A stretch of DNA of 64,000 bases from an uncultured Bacilli bacterium (GTDB taxonomy: Bacteria > Bacillota_I > Bacilli_A > RF39 > UBA660): NCBI GenBank assembly GCA_944350495.1, contig CALVOZ010000005.1:20600-84599 (forward strand), written 5' to 3'. The translations under genes and the position numbers were made by a program. The notes below the pieces were generated by a model, which was not told the origin of the DNA, did no database searches, and saw nothing but the letters and a program-made list of their open reading frames with translations. This document shows, one piece after another, positions 34,999 to 42,396 of the stretch. The first letter of the stretch is position 1; the number at the start of each line of letters is the position of its first letter.

Positions 34999-36744
34999 AT
35001 GAATTATAAATATATCCATCTTTTATATGTTCCAACCATGGCTTGTAATATGGAGTGCAAGTATTGCTATTTAGAAGATAATACAGTTGATGAAAAAACT
35101 AAGTATAAGTCTTTAGATACTTTAAAATTTGCTATTAATAAATTTAAAGCAGCAAATGTTATACCATTTAATATTTCATTACATGGTGGTGAAGTTACAA
35201 CTTTATCAAAAGAAGATTTTTATAATCTTATTAAATTTATCAATGATTATTATAATGAAAATAAAGAAATTATAACAGGAGCCGGATTTAAAGTTGGAAA
35301 GCCTCATATTAAAACTAATTTATATAATTTAAGCAAGCATATAGATACAATTAAAGAGTTTAATGTCTCTATTTCAGGCAGTCTAGATCTACCTTTATCA
35401 TTACACGATCAATATCGCGTTACTAAGGGTAATAAAAAGACGCTTGAAAAAATTTTAGAAAATGTAAAATTATTAGAAAATATTTCATGTAAGAAGAAAG
35501 TCTCAGCAACTATTTTTAAAGAACATTATGCACATATTAATGAAATTATTGAAGATATTCGTTTCTTAAATAATAATACTTGTCTTGATATGAACGATTT
35601 CAATTTTATGATTGGATTTGATTATAACTCTAATGGAATTCTTCATCATATGAGTGAAGATGAGCAAGTAGAATTTTATAAAAAGATGCATGAAGCTTTT
35701 GATGGTACTGATTTAGATGTCGGGGTTAACGGCCCTTGGTTTGATGAATTTGGGCCTGAATATTGTACTAATTGTGATAATTGTGGAGAAAAGTTTTTCT
35801 TACTTGAACGTAGTGGGGATATATATTCTTGTGTCCGTGGTCAAAAAAATAAAGATTATTATTTTGGTAATATATATAACGATTCAGTTGAAGAAATATT
35901 AGATACGGCTTATAAAAAAATATTTATCAATCATAATAAAGAACCATTTAACGATGAATGTAGTACTTGTGGTTATTTATATCTATGTAAAACAGGATGC
36001 CCGTTTGTAAAAAATGTATATAAATCAAATAAGAGTTATACTTGCAAATTGCAACAATTAATATATAAAGATAGAAACTATGATAAAGATAAATATAACG
36101 ATGAATTTGTTTACAAATATACTAATAAAATGAGTATAATTGATAACGTCAAATATCGTCCTACAAGGAATAATAATGATTATCCATCGTTACAAGAAAT
36201 TATTGAGCAAGATTCAAAATTAAAATATATTTATGATGATACAGTGTTTATCCTAAATGTCGATGGAAATGAATTTCAATTATCTTCACAAATTGTTAAA
36301 AATAGAAGAGATTTTATATATATCGTGCCAAACTCAAAAGTAAAAATATATATGAAGAAGAATATGATATGTGAAGATTGTGACTATCCAGAAAATAATG
36401 CGTTATATATAATGCTGTTAAGTGGTAATTTAATAACTTATGGTGATGAGTGTAGAACTAAGCAAAGACATATAGCCACAATGCAAATATATAAAGGTGT
36501 CTTAGATAATACTTTAAGCGATAAAGAAGAATATTACTGTTATGATATTTCTAATTTGTTTAAAGAATATAAAGATCATTTTGCACAAGATAAACCAAAT
36601 AATATATTTTTTACAACATCAGCTTTAAGAGATTATCATTATATAAAGCAAAAAAATAATGGATATTATCATATTCAATCAATTAATTTGCCATTTCAAA
36701 ACATTGAGTTTTATTATATAGATAAGGAGTTAAATCATGAATAA
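34999..36744 (+). CDS. Radical SAM/SPASM peptide maturase-like enzyme
   Basis: 581 aa. The radical SAM 4Fe-4S motif is C16-N-M-E-C20-K-Y-C23, followed by ISLHGGEVTTL where the family has the GGEP-type motif. A Cys-rich SPASM domain for extra clusters lies at about 255-350 (CTNCDNCGEK, DIYSCVRG, ECSTCGYLYLCKTGCPF, YTCKL). About 220 residues after SPASM form an extension with another CxxC (ICEDCDYP) that I do not recognise. Enzymes of this layout modify peptides or protein side chains. The 8-base overlap with the next small gene, whose product has a repetitive tail, fits a maturase and its substrate. SD AAGGGGG is strong. Sulfatase maturases are an alternative but no sulfatase is near. Confidence 0.9.
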   Translation: MNYKYIHLLYVPTMACNMECKYCYLEDNTVDEKTKYKSLDTLKFAINKFKAANVIPFNISLHGGEVTTLSKEDFYNLIKFINDYYNENKEIITGAGFKVGKPHIKTNLYNLSKHIDTIKEFNVSISGSLDLPLSLHDQYRVTKGNKKTLEKILENVKLLENISCKKKVSATIFKEHYAHINEIIEDIRFLNNNTCLDMNDFNFMIGFDYNSNGILHHMSEDEQVEFYKKMHEAFDGTDLDVGVNGPWFDEFGPEYCTNCDNCGEKFFLLERSGDIYSCVRGQKNKDYYFGNIYNDSVEEILDTAYKKIFINHNKEPFNDECSTCGYLYLCKTGCPFVKNVYKSNKSYTCKLQQLIYKDRNYDKDKYNDEFVYKYTNKMSIIDNVKYRPTRNNNDYPSLQEIIEQDSKLKYIYDDTVFILNVDGNEFQLSSQIVKNRRDFIYIVPNSKVKIYMKKNMICEDCDYPENNALYIMLLSGNLITYGDECRTKQRHIATMQIYKGVLDNTLSDKEEYYCYDISNLFKEYKDHFAQDKPNNIFFTTSALRDYHYIKQKNNGYYHIQSINLPFQNIEFYYIDKELNHE

Positions 36745-37093
36745 AGAACCAGAAACGTATGAAGAACTTATTAGACAGCATCGTTGTTTAAACTTAACTA
36801 AAATTTATAATTTAACATCAGAACAATTAAATCAAATTTATAATTTTTTAGCAACTAATCCTGACGGGAAAATTAAAGGTGATAGAAATCATCTATCTTT
36901 ATTGGTTGGTAAGCAAGTGGTTTCATTAATAACTTGTGAGTGTGTTGATGTCACAGTTGATGGAGTGGATTTATCTAATAATTCATTTAGTATTATAAAT
37001 TATTATACTTCTTCATCAAATGGGTCATATAGTGGTGGTTCATCATCAAACAATAATAACAATAATAATAACAATAACAATAATAATAGGTAG
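36737..37093 (+). CDS. Small protein with Ser/Gly/poly-Asn tail, possible radical SAM substrate
   Basis: 118 aa. Residues 1-90 form a compact domain (LTSEQLNQIYNFLATNPDG, NHLSLLVGKQVVSLI, VDVTVDGVDLS). The last 28 residues are low complexity: TSSSNGSYSGGSSS and then thirteen Asn and one Arg. The Asn run is written with mixed AAC and AAT codons, so it is not a simple triplet expansion. The start overlaps the radical SAM gene by 8 bases with SD AAGGAG. Such a leader-plus-repetitive-core layout is what is seen in several radical SAM peptide systems. No precursor family is recognised; the substrate role is inference. Confidence 0.75.
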   Translation: MNKEPETYEELIRQHRCLNLTKIYNLTSEQLNQIYNFLATNPDGKIKGDRNHLSLLVGKQVVSLITCECVDVTVDGVDLSNNSFSIINYYTSSSNGSYSGGSSSNNNNNNNNNNNNNR

Positions 37094-37100
37094 GTGAGTT

Positions 37101-38111
37101 ATGACATTTATTTCTGATAAATTTCAAAATGAAAAATTAGATAAGTATCATATAAATGTTAAAACTAAATATGTAGTTGGTAATAATATTTTAGAACGTA
37201 ATACTAATGGTTCAATTAATGATGATATTTTAAATGGTGTTATCCAACAAAAAGAATATTATTTAAATGATAAATTAATTCATAAAGAAACTAATTTTGA
37301 TACTAGAATGGAATACACCTTTATTTCTAAGAAAAATGAAGAGAAGAATATTAGTTGCCCTAACTGTGGAATGACTTTGCCGTTAAAAAAAATTAATGAT
37401 GGTTGCCCATATTGTGGTACTTATTATAATTTAGATTATTCTGATAAAGAGTTAGGTGGTAAACATTATTATGATTATATTTTAAAAAGTAACACATATC
37501 GAGTTATCGTTGCTATTATTTCTCTTTTAATAAGTAGTTTCTTTAGTTATTTATTTGTTAAAAATACTTCTCGGACATTTAATAGTATTGATATTATTAA
37601 AGTGTTTGTCTATGGCACAATTTTAGCGGTTATTTTATACTATATATTTTATACTTTAGATGCTTATTTAATTTTAACTCCAGTCAAGAAATATAAGCAA
37701 AAACTTAATCAAAAACAAAAAAATTTTTGGAATCGTACTAAAATTGATAAAAAAACTTTTTTTAATAATTTAAATTATGAGATAAGAAAATATTATTATC
37801 AACAAGAAAAAATTATTGATTATGATATATTAGATTATATAAGTTATGAAGATTATACTAAAGATGATGTTATGTATGTAAAAGTTCAGGCTGACGTAAG
37901 AAAGATATTATTAGTAAATAATAAAATAAAAGTAGAAAATAAAGTAGAGACATATACTTTACGACGTACTAAAAATACAGTTAAATTAACAAGTGGTGTA
38001 AATACTATGTCTTGTCATAAGTGTGGTGCACCAATTGATGTAACAGCAGATAAATGTGAATATTGTAACTCACCAATTAAGTATTTACAGGAATGGGTAT
38101 TAGACTATTAA
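37101..38111 (+). CDS. Zinc-ribbon membrane protein, 336 aa
   Basis: A first ribbon CPNCGMTLPLKKINDGCPYCG lies at about residue 91-111 and a second CHKCGAPIDVTADKCEYCN near the C-terminus (about 305-323). Two membrane helices (about 133-152 and 165-190) separate them. The region between (about 215-295, YVKVQADVRKILLVNN) resembles the Tim44-like domain of other bacterial zinc-ribbon membrane proteins by eye. It starts 7 bases after the poly-Asn gene with SD TAGGTGAG, so it is probably in one operon with the radical SAM pair, and ends at a strong terminator. Confidence 0.8.
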   Translation: MTFISDKFQNEKLDKYHINVKTKYVVGNNILERNTNGSINDDILNGVIQQKEYYLNDKLIHKETNFDTRMEYTFISKKNEEKNISCPNCGMTLPLKKINDGCPYCGTYYNLDYSDKELGGKHYYDYILKSNTYRVIVAIISLLISSFFSYLFVKNTSRTFNSIDIIKVFVYGTILAVILYYIFYTLDAYLILTPVKKYKQKLNQKQKNFWNRTKIDKKTFFNNLNYEIRKYYYQQEKIIDYDILDYISYEDYTKDDVMYVKVQADVRKILLVNNKIKVENKVETYTLRRTKNTVKLTSGVNTMSCHKCGAPIDVTADKCEYCNSPIKYLQEWVLDY

Positions 38112-38130
38112 TAATTAATAGTCTTTTTTT
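38103..38130 (+). terminator. Intrinsic terminator of the radical SAM unit
   Basis: GACTATTAA (38103-38111), TAA loop, TTAATAGTC (38115-38123), T7. Confidence 0.88.
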
Positions 38131-38139
38131 ATTGTAAAT

Positions 38140-38168
38140 TTGCGTATTTAGTAACATTTTGGTATAAT
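38140..38168 (+). promoter_or_regulatory. Promoter of the 38199 gene
   Basis: TTGCGT (38140-38145), 17-base spacer, TATAAT (38163-38168) with extended TGG. Confidence 0.7.
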
Positions 38169-38198
38169 TTGTTTAATTTTTAGAAAGCAGGTTGTTTT

Positions 38199-39608
38199 AT
38201 GAGTAGATTTAGAGTAAGTAATCTTAATGTTTTTTCTATCTTCAGTGATGAAGATTCTTTAAAGTGCAAAATAAAACAAGTTGCTTTAAAATGTCAAAAA
38301 GATATTGAACATTTTTCTTTTAGTAATGAAAAATTTCATTCTTATATAGCTGATTATTTAGTGCCATATATTTATTATGATCCTTTATATTGGTATTCTA
38401 ATCCTTTAATTAGAGAAATAAAAAAGCACATTGGGAATGAAATCCCAATGTGTTTTTTAAATATTATAGAATTTTTTGAAAATGATTCAAATTATAGAAA
38501 TTCTCTTAATACTGTTAAACAAATAATTGAGCAAATTTTATTATTGGGTAAAGATATATCTAGTGAAGAAGCAATAGAATTAATAGACGCTAGTATTTTA
38601 TTAAATGATTTTTATCCTGAACTAGTTTGTAATTATTTAATTGGTAAAATAATGGAGAAAAAATTAGTACTTGATGATGCAAATTATCAACGCTTATTTT
38701 TTCAATTTGTAGAATTGTTTAAACAAAGAAATTCTCTAAGCTGTTATTTTATGAAAGGTCGTTTCGAAAGAAGAATAGTTGATGATAAGGTTATAGTAAT
38801 CGATGCCATTATTAAAAAGAAAAATGGTACATACCGAATAATATTTAATGAACATACATTGACTTGTGATAATATCTTAAACAATTTAAGAACGTTATTT
38901 CATGAAACTTGGCATTTTGTTCAAAAAGATGCTGAGTATAGTGAACAATATTATCGTGAATTATTTATAATGGATACATTTTTAGCGCAAACTAAAGGTG
39001 AATATGGAGAGAATAATTATGATTTTATGGCTGATGAAAGCGATGCTTTTTTGAATGAAAATATAATGCTATATCAATATTTAAATCGTATTAGTAAAAT
39101 TACCTTTGATCAAGAAAAAAGTAACATATTAAGAATTGTTAGAGAAAAAATAGCTGCTCGCAGCAATACTCTTAGAAAAGATCAGTTTGGAAATACAATT
39201 TATATTGATGAATATTTTGAAAGAATAACTAAAATTTATAATGTTAATCCATATTATGATTTAGGAATGATATATACATATAATAGTGATGGCAAACGTT
39301 TAACACCATTACAACTATATAAAACTTTAGAAAAATTAGAAGAAAATAGCGAAATATATAATTATTATTTAATTTTATTATTTAACAGTCATTATAGTAA
39401 GGAAGATTTACCTCAGATATTAAAAGAATTAAAAAAAGAAATTGATTCTACTACTGGTAATTATTTATTATTAATTAAAATATATTGGTATTATGTTAAA
39501 CAATTTTTAAGTAATCAAACTATTCAAAGTAGCAATCAAGAATTCTTACAATTTGAACAGGTAATGGAGAAACCGAAAAAAAAGCAACTAAATTTGATTG
39601 TTAATTAA
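38199..39608 (+). CDS. Putative zinc metalloprotease (HExxH), 469 aa
   Basis: An HExxH zincin motif, H235-E-T-W-H239, sits in TLFHETWHFVQKD with a downstream Glu in MADESDAF (about 276) as a possible third ligand. No signal peptide or membrane helix, so it is cytoplasmic. The rest is helical and unrecognised. A strong terminator-like hairpin lies inside the gene at codons 75-87. It has its own promoter, after the radical SAM unit; whether it acts on that unit's product is unknown. Hydrolase activity is inferred only from the motif. Confidence 0.72.
   Translation: MSRFRVSNLNVFSIFSDEDSLKCKIKQVALKCQKDIEHFSFSNEKFHSYIADYLVPYIYYDPLYWYSNPLIREIKKHIGNEIPMCFLNIIEFFENDSNYRNSLNTVKQIIEQILLLGKDISSEEAIELIDASILLNDFYPELVCNYLIGKIMEKKLVLDDANYQRLFFQFVELFKQRNSLSCYFMKGRFERRIVDDKVIVIDAIIKKKNGTYRIIFNEHTLTCDNILNNLRTLFHETWHFVQKDAEYSEQYYRELFIMDTFLAQTKGEYGENNYDFMADESDAFLNENIMLYQYLNRISKITFDQEKSNILRIVREKIAARSNTLRKDQFGNTIYIDEYFERITKIYNVNPYYDLGMIYTYNSDGKRLTPLQLYKTLEKLEENSEIYNYYLILLFNSHYSKEDLPQILKELKKEIDSTTGNYLLLIKIYWYYVKQFLSNQTIQSSNQEFLQFEQVMEKPKKKQLNLIVN
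38421..38458 (+). terminator. Terminator-like hairpin inside the 38199 gene
   Basis: CACATTGGGA (38427-38436), ATGAAA loop, TCCCAATGTG (38443-38452), preceded by an A run and followed by T6. It is as good as any real terminator here but lies within the open frame. Confidence 0.6.
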
Positions 39609-39622
39609 TATAATATTTTCTT

Positions 39623-39653
39623 TTGACACCTTTTTTAATTAGTAGCATACAAT
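39623..39653 (+). promoter_or_regulatory. Candidate promoter of cotE (SigE/SigK-like or sigma-A)
   Basis: CATACAAT (39646-39653) fits a SigE/SigK -10. ACA (39626-39628), 17 bases upstream, would fit a SigK -35. A TTGACA (39623-39628) with TACAAT at 19-base spacing is the alternative. Confidence 0.45.
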
Positions 39654-39671
39654 TAAATGAGGAGTGGTGGT

Positions 39672-40199
39672 ATGGCATCATATAAGGAAATTGTTACTAA
39701 AGCTGTAATTGGAAAGGGTAAAAAAAGTTTCAAAAATAAATATGAAATAGAAGTAGAAGAGAAACCAACTACTGTTTTAGGATGTTGGGTAATTAATCAT
39801 ATGTTTGAGGGTTACAAGAATGATGATAATATTGGTGTATCAGGCAGTTTTGATATTAATATATGGTATTCGTATGATTCTGATACCAAGACAAAGGTTG
39901 TAACTAAAAAAATTGAATATAATGATAATTTTAATATGAAATTTAATAATGTCAAAACTATGAAAGACACTGATATTATAGTCCGAAGTTTAACACAGCC
40001 AAGTTGTTCTGATGTTACGATTAATGATAATAAAATAAATTTTGTTATTGATAAAGAATTGGGCGTTGAAATAGTTGGGGAAACTAAAGTTAAAATTGCT
40101 ATTGAAGATGATGAGGAACCTTGGGATATTATTGATGATGAGGTAACAGAAGAAACATTAGATGATATAGAAAATGAAGTTAATGAAGAATATTTATAA
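39672..40199 (+). CDS. cotE: Outer spore coat morphogenetic protein CotE
   Basis: Builds the outer spore coat in Bacilli. The family pattern is clear in order: SYKEIVTKAVIGKGKK, TTVLGCWVINHMFEG, INIWYSYDSDTKTKVVTKKI, SLTQPSCSDVTIND, VEIVGETKVKI, and an acidic tail (EDDEEPWDIIDDE). 175 aa, as in Bacillus (about 181). The open frame starts at 39657 but ATG 39672 has GGAG 7 bases upstream and gives the canonical start. It ends at a terminator. Confidence 0.95.
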   Translation: MASYKEIVTKAVIGKGKKSFKNKYEIEVEEKPTTVLGCWVINHMFEGYKNDDNIGVSGSFDINIWYSYDSDTKTKVVTKKIEYNDNFNMKFNNVKTMKDTDIIVRSLTQPSCSDVTINDNKINFVIDKELGVEIVGETKVKIAIEDDEEPWDIIDDEVTEETLDDIENEVNEEYL

Positions 40200-40231
40200 G
40201 TGTTAACCAAAAATGGTTGACACTTTTTTTA
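40199..40231 (+). terminator. Intrinsic terminator of cotE
   Basis: AGTGTTAACCA (40199-40209), AAAA loop, TGGTTGACACT (40214-40224), T7. Confidence 0.9.
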
Positions 40232-40268
40232 GTTTGTGATATATTTATTCAAGAACGGAGGTATAAAC

Positions 40269-40550
40269 ATGGCAGTTAAATTAAGATTAAAGAGAATGGG
40301 TTCAAAGAAGAAACCTTTTTATCGTATCGTTGCAGCTGATTCAAGAAGCCCAAGAGATGGAAGATTTATTGAGGAAGTAGGTTACTATAATCCAGTACAA
40401 TCACCAGCTGAAGTAAAAATTGACGAAGATAAAGCTTTAACTTGGTTAAATAATGGAGCTATTCCAACTGATACTGTAAGAGATATTTTCAGTAAACAAG
40501 GAATTATGAAAAAATTCCATGAATCAAAAATAAAGAAAGAAGATAAGTAA
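40269..40550 (+). CDS. rpsP: 30S ribosomal protein S16
   Basis: [20 protein letters not shown] and [16 protein letters not shown] are the S16 signature. The ATG at 40269 has GGAGGT upstream; the frame open from 40236 is an artefact of the missing stop. 93 aa. Its stop overlaps the khpA start (TAATG). The rpsP-khpA order is conserved in Firmicutes; rimM and trmD, usual partners, are not here. Confidence 0.97.
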   Translation: MAVKLRLKRMGSKKKPFYRIVAADSRSPRDGRFIEEVGYYNPVQSPAEVKIDEDKALTWLNNGAIPTDTVRDIFSKQGIMKKFHESKIKKEDK

Positions 40551-40792
40551 TGAACTTAGTTGAATTAACGAAATATTTAGTTAATACACTAGTTAGCGAA
40601 GGTGCTGAAGTAACATTAGCTGATTCAAGTGATGATTATAATGTTATTGAAGTACGCGTTGATGAAGCTTCTATTGGAGCTGTAATTGGTAGAGGAGGCA
40701 AGATTGCTAACTCTATTCGTACAATTGTCCAAGCAGCAGCTTATACGAATAATCAAGGTAAAGTAAGAATAAACATTGATGTCAAAAAGTAG
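40550..40792 (+). CDS. khpA: KH-domain RNA-binding protein KhpA
   Basis: 80 aa, single KH domain with the RNA-gripping loop GRGGK in SIGAVIGRGGKIANSIRTIV. In other Firmicutes KhpA acts with KhpB (Jag) in RNA regulation and cell elongation. Translationally coupled to rpsP. Confidence 0.95.
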   Translation: MNLVELTKYLVNTLVSEGAEVTLADSSDDYNVIEVRVDEASIGAVIGRGGKIANSIRTIVQAAAYTNNQGKVRINIDVKK

Positions 40793-40807
40793 TCGAACTA
40801 CTTTTTT
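40784..40807 (+). terminator. Intrinsic terminator of rpsP-khpA
   Basis: AAAAAGTAGT (40784-40793), CGA, ACTACTTTTT (40797-40806). Confidence 0.85.
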
Positions 40808-40814
40808 ATTTTAC

Positions 40815-40843
40815 TTGCAGTAAAAGTAAAATTATACTATAAT
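40815..40843 (+). promoter_or_regulatory. Promoter of uppS-cdsA-rseP
   Basis: TTGCAG (40815-40820), 17-base spacer, TATAAT (40838-40843). Confidence 0.75.
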
Positions 40844-40872
40844 GATAATAGTATTAACACAATGGAGGTAAC

Positions 40873-41607
40873 ATGGATTATTCAAAGTTAAAAATTCCAA
40901 CACATGTTGCAATTATCTTAGATGGTAATGGTCGTTGGGCACAAGAGCAAGGATTGACAAGAAGTCAAGGCCATAAAAGTGGATTTGAAAACTTAAAAAC
41001 TTTAAGTAGATATATATTTAATAAAGGAATAAAAGTATTAAGTGTTTATGCTTTTTCAACAGAAAATTTTAAAAGAAGTAAAGAAGAAGTTTCTTTTTTA
41101 ATGAATTTATTTGCTTCAGAATTTAAAAACTATAGTGACTTAATGAATGAGCAAGGAATTAAGGTTGTTTTTTCTGGCGAGAGAAAAGCTCCTTTACCAG
41201 ATAAAGTCATAGATATTATTGAAGAAGTTGAAGAAGCAACTAAACAAAATACTCGTGGTATTTTAAATATTTGTATTAATTATGGTGGCCATTCTGAAAT
41301 AGTAAACGCTACTAAAAAAATATGCAAATTAGTTTTAGAAAATAAATTATCAATTGATGACATTACAGAAGAGAACTTTTCTCAATACTTATTTAATGAT
41401 TTACCACCAGTGGATTTATTAATTCGAACTAGTGGAGAAATAAGAATAAGTAACTTTATGATATATCAACTTAGTTATGCAGAGATGTATTTCCCTAAAA
41501 CATATTTTCCAGCATTTGATGCTGCTGAATTTGATAAAGCAATTGTCGAATACACCAAAAGAGACCGTAGGTTTGGAGGTATAAATTATGAAAACAAGAA
41601 TAATTAG
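40873..41607 (+). CDS. uppS: Undecaprenyl diphosphate synthase (isoprenyl transferase)
   Basis: Makes the C55 lipid carrier for cell wall precursors by adding isoprene units to farnesyl diphosphate. HVAIILDGNGRWAQEQGL has the catalytic Asp, followed by SVYAFSTENFKRS and the late motif LIRTSGEIRISNFMIYQ, where the usual SGEQR reads SGEIR. 244 aa. SD GGAGGTAAC. It overlaps cdsA by 20 bases, the usual order in Firmicutes. Confidence 0.96.
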   Translation: MDYSKLKIPTHVAIILDGNGRWAQEQGLTRSQGHKSGFENLKTLSRYIFNKGIKVLSVYAFSTENFKRSKEEVSFLMNLFASEFKNYSDLMNEQGIKVVFSGERKAPLPDKVIDIIEEVEEATKQNTRGILNICINYGGHSEIVNATKKICKLVLENKLSIDDITEENFSQYLFNDLPPVDLLIRTSGEIRISNFMIYQLSYAEMYFPKTYFPAFDAAEFDKAIVEYTKRDRRFGGINYENKNN

Positions 41608-42385
41608 TGCTTTAGTATTATTAATGCTAGTGATTCCTATTTATTTAATAGGAGGAATGCTTTTTACTGGGGCAATCATTGTTCTTTCAATGTTGGCATT
41701 GAAAGAATTTATGGATATTAAGGAAACAAAAAAGAAATTACCAATATTTATTAAATTATTAGCATATATTCTTACCGTATTAATAATGTTATCTACGGAG
41801 TTAACAGATGGTAATTTAGTAATCGACTTTAGAATTATTACGGGGTTATGTTTAACGATGTTATTACCTTTAGTACTGTATCATAAAAGAGAGCTATACA
41901 GTATAAATGATGCTTGTTATATGTTTACAGGCGTATTATTTTTAGGTATAGCGCTTTCATTGTTTAGCATTTATTATTTTATAAATCCTAGCTTACTAAT
42001 ATACTTATTATTAATTACTATTATGACAGATTCATATGCTTTATTTACGGGAATGTTAGTTGGAAAAAGAAAATTATTAGAAGATGTTTCTCCTAATAAA
42101 ACTTGGGAAGGATTTATTGGTGGTTCGATTGCTGGAACATTTATAAGTGTTGTTTTTTATATAACAGTTATTGATCCTGCTGTAAATGTAACTAGCATTA
42201 TTCTTGTAACATTATTTTTAACTATAATTGGTCAGTTAGGGGATTTATTCTTTTCTGCAATTAAGAGATACTTTAATAAAAAAGATTTCTCTAATATTAT
42301 GCCTGGACATGGTGGTGTATTAGACCGTCTAGACAGTATTATATTTGTTATGTTAGCATTCAGAATGTTTATTACGCTATTATAG
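41588..42385 (+). CDS. cdsA: Phosphatidate cytidylyltransferase
   Basis: Makes CDP-diacylglycerol for phospholipid synthesis. A polytopic membrane protein with about seven helices. The C-terminal signature SAIKRYFNKKDFSNIMPGHG followed by GVLDRLDS is complete. 265 aa. SD GGAGGT lies in the end of uppS. dxr, often between cdsA and rseP, is absent; rseP follows 11 bases later. Confidence 0.96.
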   Translation: MKTRIISALVLLMLVIPIYLIGGMLFTGAIIVLSMLALKEFMDIKETKKKLPIFIKLLAYILTVLIMLSTELTDGNLVIDFRIITGLCLTMLLPLVLYHKRELYSINDACYMFTGVLFLGIALSLFSIYYFINPSLLIYLLLITIMTDSYALFTGMLVGKRKLLEDVSPNKTWEGFIGGSIAGTFISVVFYITVIDPAVNVTSIILVTLFLTIIGQLGDLFFSAIKRYFNKKDFSNIMPGHGGVLDRLDSIIFVMLAFRMFITLL

Positions 42386-42396
42386 GAGGAAACATA

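Noticed and set aside
35717..35902. 61-codon frame inside the radical SAM gene as a separate peptide
   Set aside because: It is in another frame of the SPASM-encoding segment, with no SD, and the radical SAM reading is clearly the real one.
37041..37090. Poly-Asn tract as a microsatellite or assembly artefact
   Set aside because: The run uses AAC and AAT in irregular order and is followed by a normal stop and a well-placed next gene, so it is not a pure triplet repeat.
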